NCBI GenBank assembly: GCA_903921605.1
Contig: CAIXQV010000257.1
Coordinates: 3,946-67,945 of the forward strand
Direction of reading: 5' to 3'
Source: an uncultured Planctomycetaceae bacterium
Lineage (GTDB): Bacteria; Planctomycetota; Planctomycetia; Planctomycetales; Planctomycetaceae
DNA: 64,000 bases
Position 1 is the stretch's first letter; every line of letters starts with the position of its first letter. The notes under the pieces are model-generated. The model was not told where the DNA came from. It saw only the letters and a list, made by a program, of their open reading frames with translations, and did no database searches. The position numbers and the translations under genes are program-made. Below, in pieces: positions 62,492 through 64,000 of the stretch.

Positions 62492-64000
62492 TTATTCAGG
62501 CCGAAGCCATTCCAGACGCACAAACTCGGGAACAGGTCCCCGCCATTGAGAGGATTGTTTCCCACGGCCATCATTGAACCCAGCACACATCCCAAGCAGA
62601 TCCAGTTGAGACCATGACTTCAGTTGACCGTCACCTTCCTTCAAACCTCGAAAGTCACTCAACTCGAGAATGATTTCCTGCTCCCCTGCACTGCCCTGAA
62701 TTTCTCGAGTGCACGCGAAGGTTCTCCGGGGACCTCGGTAATTTCTCCATTCGTTCTCAACCAGCACAACAGAAAAATGATTCGTCTCTGGCATCTTTAA
62801 AGTTAAACGCAACCGATCACCTTCAGCACCTCGCCAGATGGGATCGCTCACTTTGCGCGTCCAAAGTTCCCGGAGACTGACGTGCCCGCCATTGAGCTCA
62901 TACCAATCTTTGAATCCGTTTGAGAAATCGTCGATGTCGCCCTCTGCCGTGACGGTGATCACAGGCTTCTCAAGCTGCCATGTCTGCGGTGTAATCGCGT
63001 GAAGCTTGCTACTCAGACAGAACTGTCGGATGGGCTCGCTCATCCCCGGAATCTGCTTCATCGACTCGTCCTTCGGTAATCTGTAGTAGACGTTACTGAA
63101 GGCAAAAAGCGGAAGATCCAGCGAGTGCAATGGTAACTGAGCTTCAAAGACATCGCGATTATGAACGACCTCGGCACTTCGCCAGAACCGCGCTCGAGGA
63201 TCCGGATCCACACTATAGAAAATCTCGCATCGTTCGACCGGCCATGAGTGATCAGGAGTTACCTGGATCGAAGGGACCTCTTGAGCCCGCAGGGTCAGTC
63301 TGGTTTCTGGAGTCTCCGGAAGTGCGGGAGCATCTTTCAGATAATGGTCCAGCCACAACAGCATGGTCACGGCAACTTCGGGAGAGAGCCGATGATTATG
63401 ATGCGGCGTCCATGCGTAACGAATCGGCTGATTCTGAATCAACTCGTTGGTTCGATAAACGTCGTCCATCCAGCCATGAAAATCATTTGTCGCACTGCGA
63501 TGCAAAACAGGACACTGAATCGATGGAGCATAACTTTCAAAGCTGAGTGTTCGCCGAAAGACTTTGAGATCTCCGCGAATATGTTCCTGCTGCCCCGCGC
63601 CTCCATCAAGAAACTGATGTTTCTCCGATCGCCAGCCTTGACCTCCGACGGCAGGGACGGCAACTTTGACTCGATTGTCCGTGCCAGCAACATACATGGT
63701 GAGGTTACCGCCCATAGAGAAGCCATGCACTCCCAGCCGCTCAGGGTCCACTTCCGGCTGCTGTTCCAGAAATGTTAAGCCTCGACGACATGCCATCGTC
63801 AGCAGATACCAGTTGTTATTCTTCGGATGTTCGCGGTCTTCAAAGTATTGTTTTGGGCTAGGCAACATGCTGAAGTAACCCCCAACGTTGAGCTGCGTCG
63901 GATCGACTGCTCCCCAGTCCGTATTTGGATCGCTTCCTTCTGCCCCTTCAACGGAGTTGAACGGAGCCTGACCATTTCCAGATCCGCCCCAGTTCACCGA
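62492..64000 (-). CDS. Alpha/beta hydrolase (acetyl-xylan-esterase-like), 5' end outside window
   Basis: The gene runs off the right edge without a start. The visible 502 codons have the nucleophile elbow HGFSMGGNL, followed by VKVAVPAVGGQGW, PVLHRSATNDFHGWMDDVY with a likely acid residue, and WTPHHNHRLSPEV with a possible catalytic histidine. The C-terminal 250 residues form a beta-rich domain (VTVTAEGDIDDFSNG, TLKMPETNHFSVVLVEN). It is probably a secreted esterase or dienelactone-hydrolase-like enzyme acting on polysaccharide esters (inference). Confidence 0.75.
   Translation of the reverse strand, partial: SVNWGGSGNGQAPFNSVEGAEGSDPNTDWGAVDPTQLNVGGYFSMLPSPKQYFEDREHPKNNNWYLLTMACRRGLTFLEQQPEVDPERLGVHGFSMGGNLTMYVAGTDNRVKVAVPAVGGQGWRSEKHQFLDGGAGQQEHIRGDLKVFRRTLSFESYAPSIQCPVLHRSATNDFHGWMDDVYRTNELIQNQPIRYAWTPHHNHRLSPEVAVTMLLWLDHYLKDAPALPETPETRLTLRAQEVPSIQVTPDHSWPVERCEIFYSVDPDPRARFWRSAEVVHNRDVFEAQLPLHSLDLPLFAFSNVYYRLPKDESMKQIPGMSEPIRQFCLSSKLHAITPQTWQLEKPVITVTAEGDIDDFSNGFKDWYELNGGHVSLRELWTRKVSDPIWRGAEGDRLRLTLKMPETNHFSVVLVENEWRNYRGPRRTFACTREIQGSAGEQEIILELSDFRGLKEGDGQLKSWSQLDLLGMCAGFNDGRGKQSSQWRGPVPEFVRLEWLRPE

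Overview
The window is typical planctomycete chromosome, of moderate GC. The lineage call rests on several gene families together: a DUF1501 protein beside a large protein with two CxxCH motifs, secreted PQQ-type beta-propellers, DUF4380 and BD-FAE-like esterases, an EF-G with features of the planctomycete/spirochaete type, and a divergent sigma-70 factor with an extra N-terminal domain. No genus can be named from the sequence alone.

Layout. Two blocks of core information-processing genes lie on the minus strand. In transcription order the first block (39.7 to 24.3 kb) is tRNA-Thr(TGT), tRNA-Tyr, tRNA-Gly, tRNA-Thr(GGT), tuf, rpmG, tRNA-Trp, secE, nusG, rplK, rplA, rplJ, rplL, rpoB, rpoC, rpsL, rpsG, ending at a strong rho-independent terminator. 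The second block (10.6 kb to the left edge) is fusA, rpsJ, rplC, rplD, rplW, rplB, rpsS, rplV, rpsC, rplP, rpmC, rpsQ, rplN, rplE, rpsN, rpsH, rplF, rplR, rpsE and the start of rplO. Two proteins expected from common gene order are absent: rplX (L24) between rplN and rplE, and rpmD (L30) between rpsE and rplO. Good sigma-70-like promoters precede the tRNA-tuf operon, rpsL and rpsJ.

About 13 kb of unrelated genes (11.1 to 24.2 kb) separates rpsG from fusA, so the ancestral str operon is split. This stretch holds an iron-type alcohol dehydrogenase, a secreted beta-propeller, an esterase, a possible surface or redox operon (two-CxxCH protein, small acidic protein, DUF1501 protein), a secreted papain-fold-like protein, folE-queD, a two-domain fasciclin protein and an SDR-fold protein lacking the usual catalytic tyrosine.

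From 39.9 to 47.1 kb are a divergent sigma factor, a small membrane protein, an orphan histidine kinase, a small conserved-looking protein, a XerC/D recombinase and a cytochrome P450. From 47.4 to 55.3 kb lies a complete phosphate-starvation locus on the plus strand: phoR, pstS, pstC, pstA, pstB, phoU, phoB. TTAAC-type direct repeats with an 11-bp period lie upstream of pstS and phoU and probably are Pho boxes. The right end (55.5 to 64 kb) carries an enolase-superfamily enzyme, a MarC protein, a PDZ protein, a SLOG/molybdenum-carrier-like protein that appears to start at an AUU codon, another beta-propeller, a 64-nt palindromic repeat, a DUF4380 protein and a truncated alpha/beta hydrolase.

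I saw no rRNA genes, CRISPR array, insertion sequence or prophage. No wholly new system is obvious. The most interesting leads are the Pho-box-like repeats, the AUU start, the missing rplX, the two-CxxCH/small protein/DUF1501 operon, the two proteins with altered active-site motifs (SDR and P450), and the E. coli-identical tRNA-tuf order.
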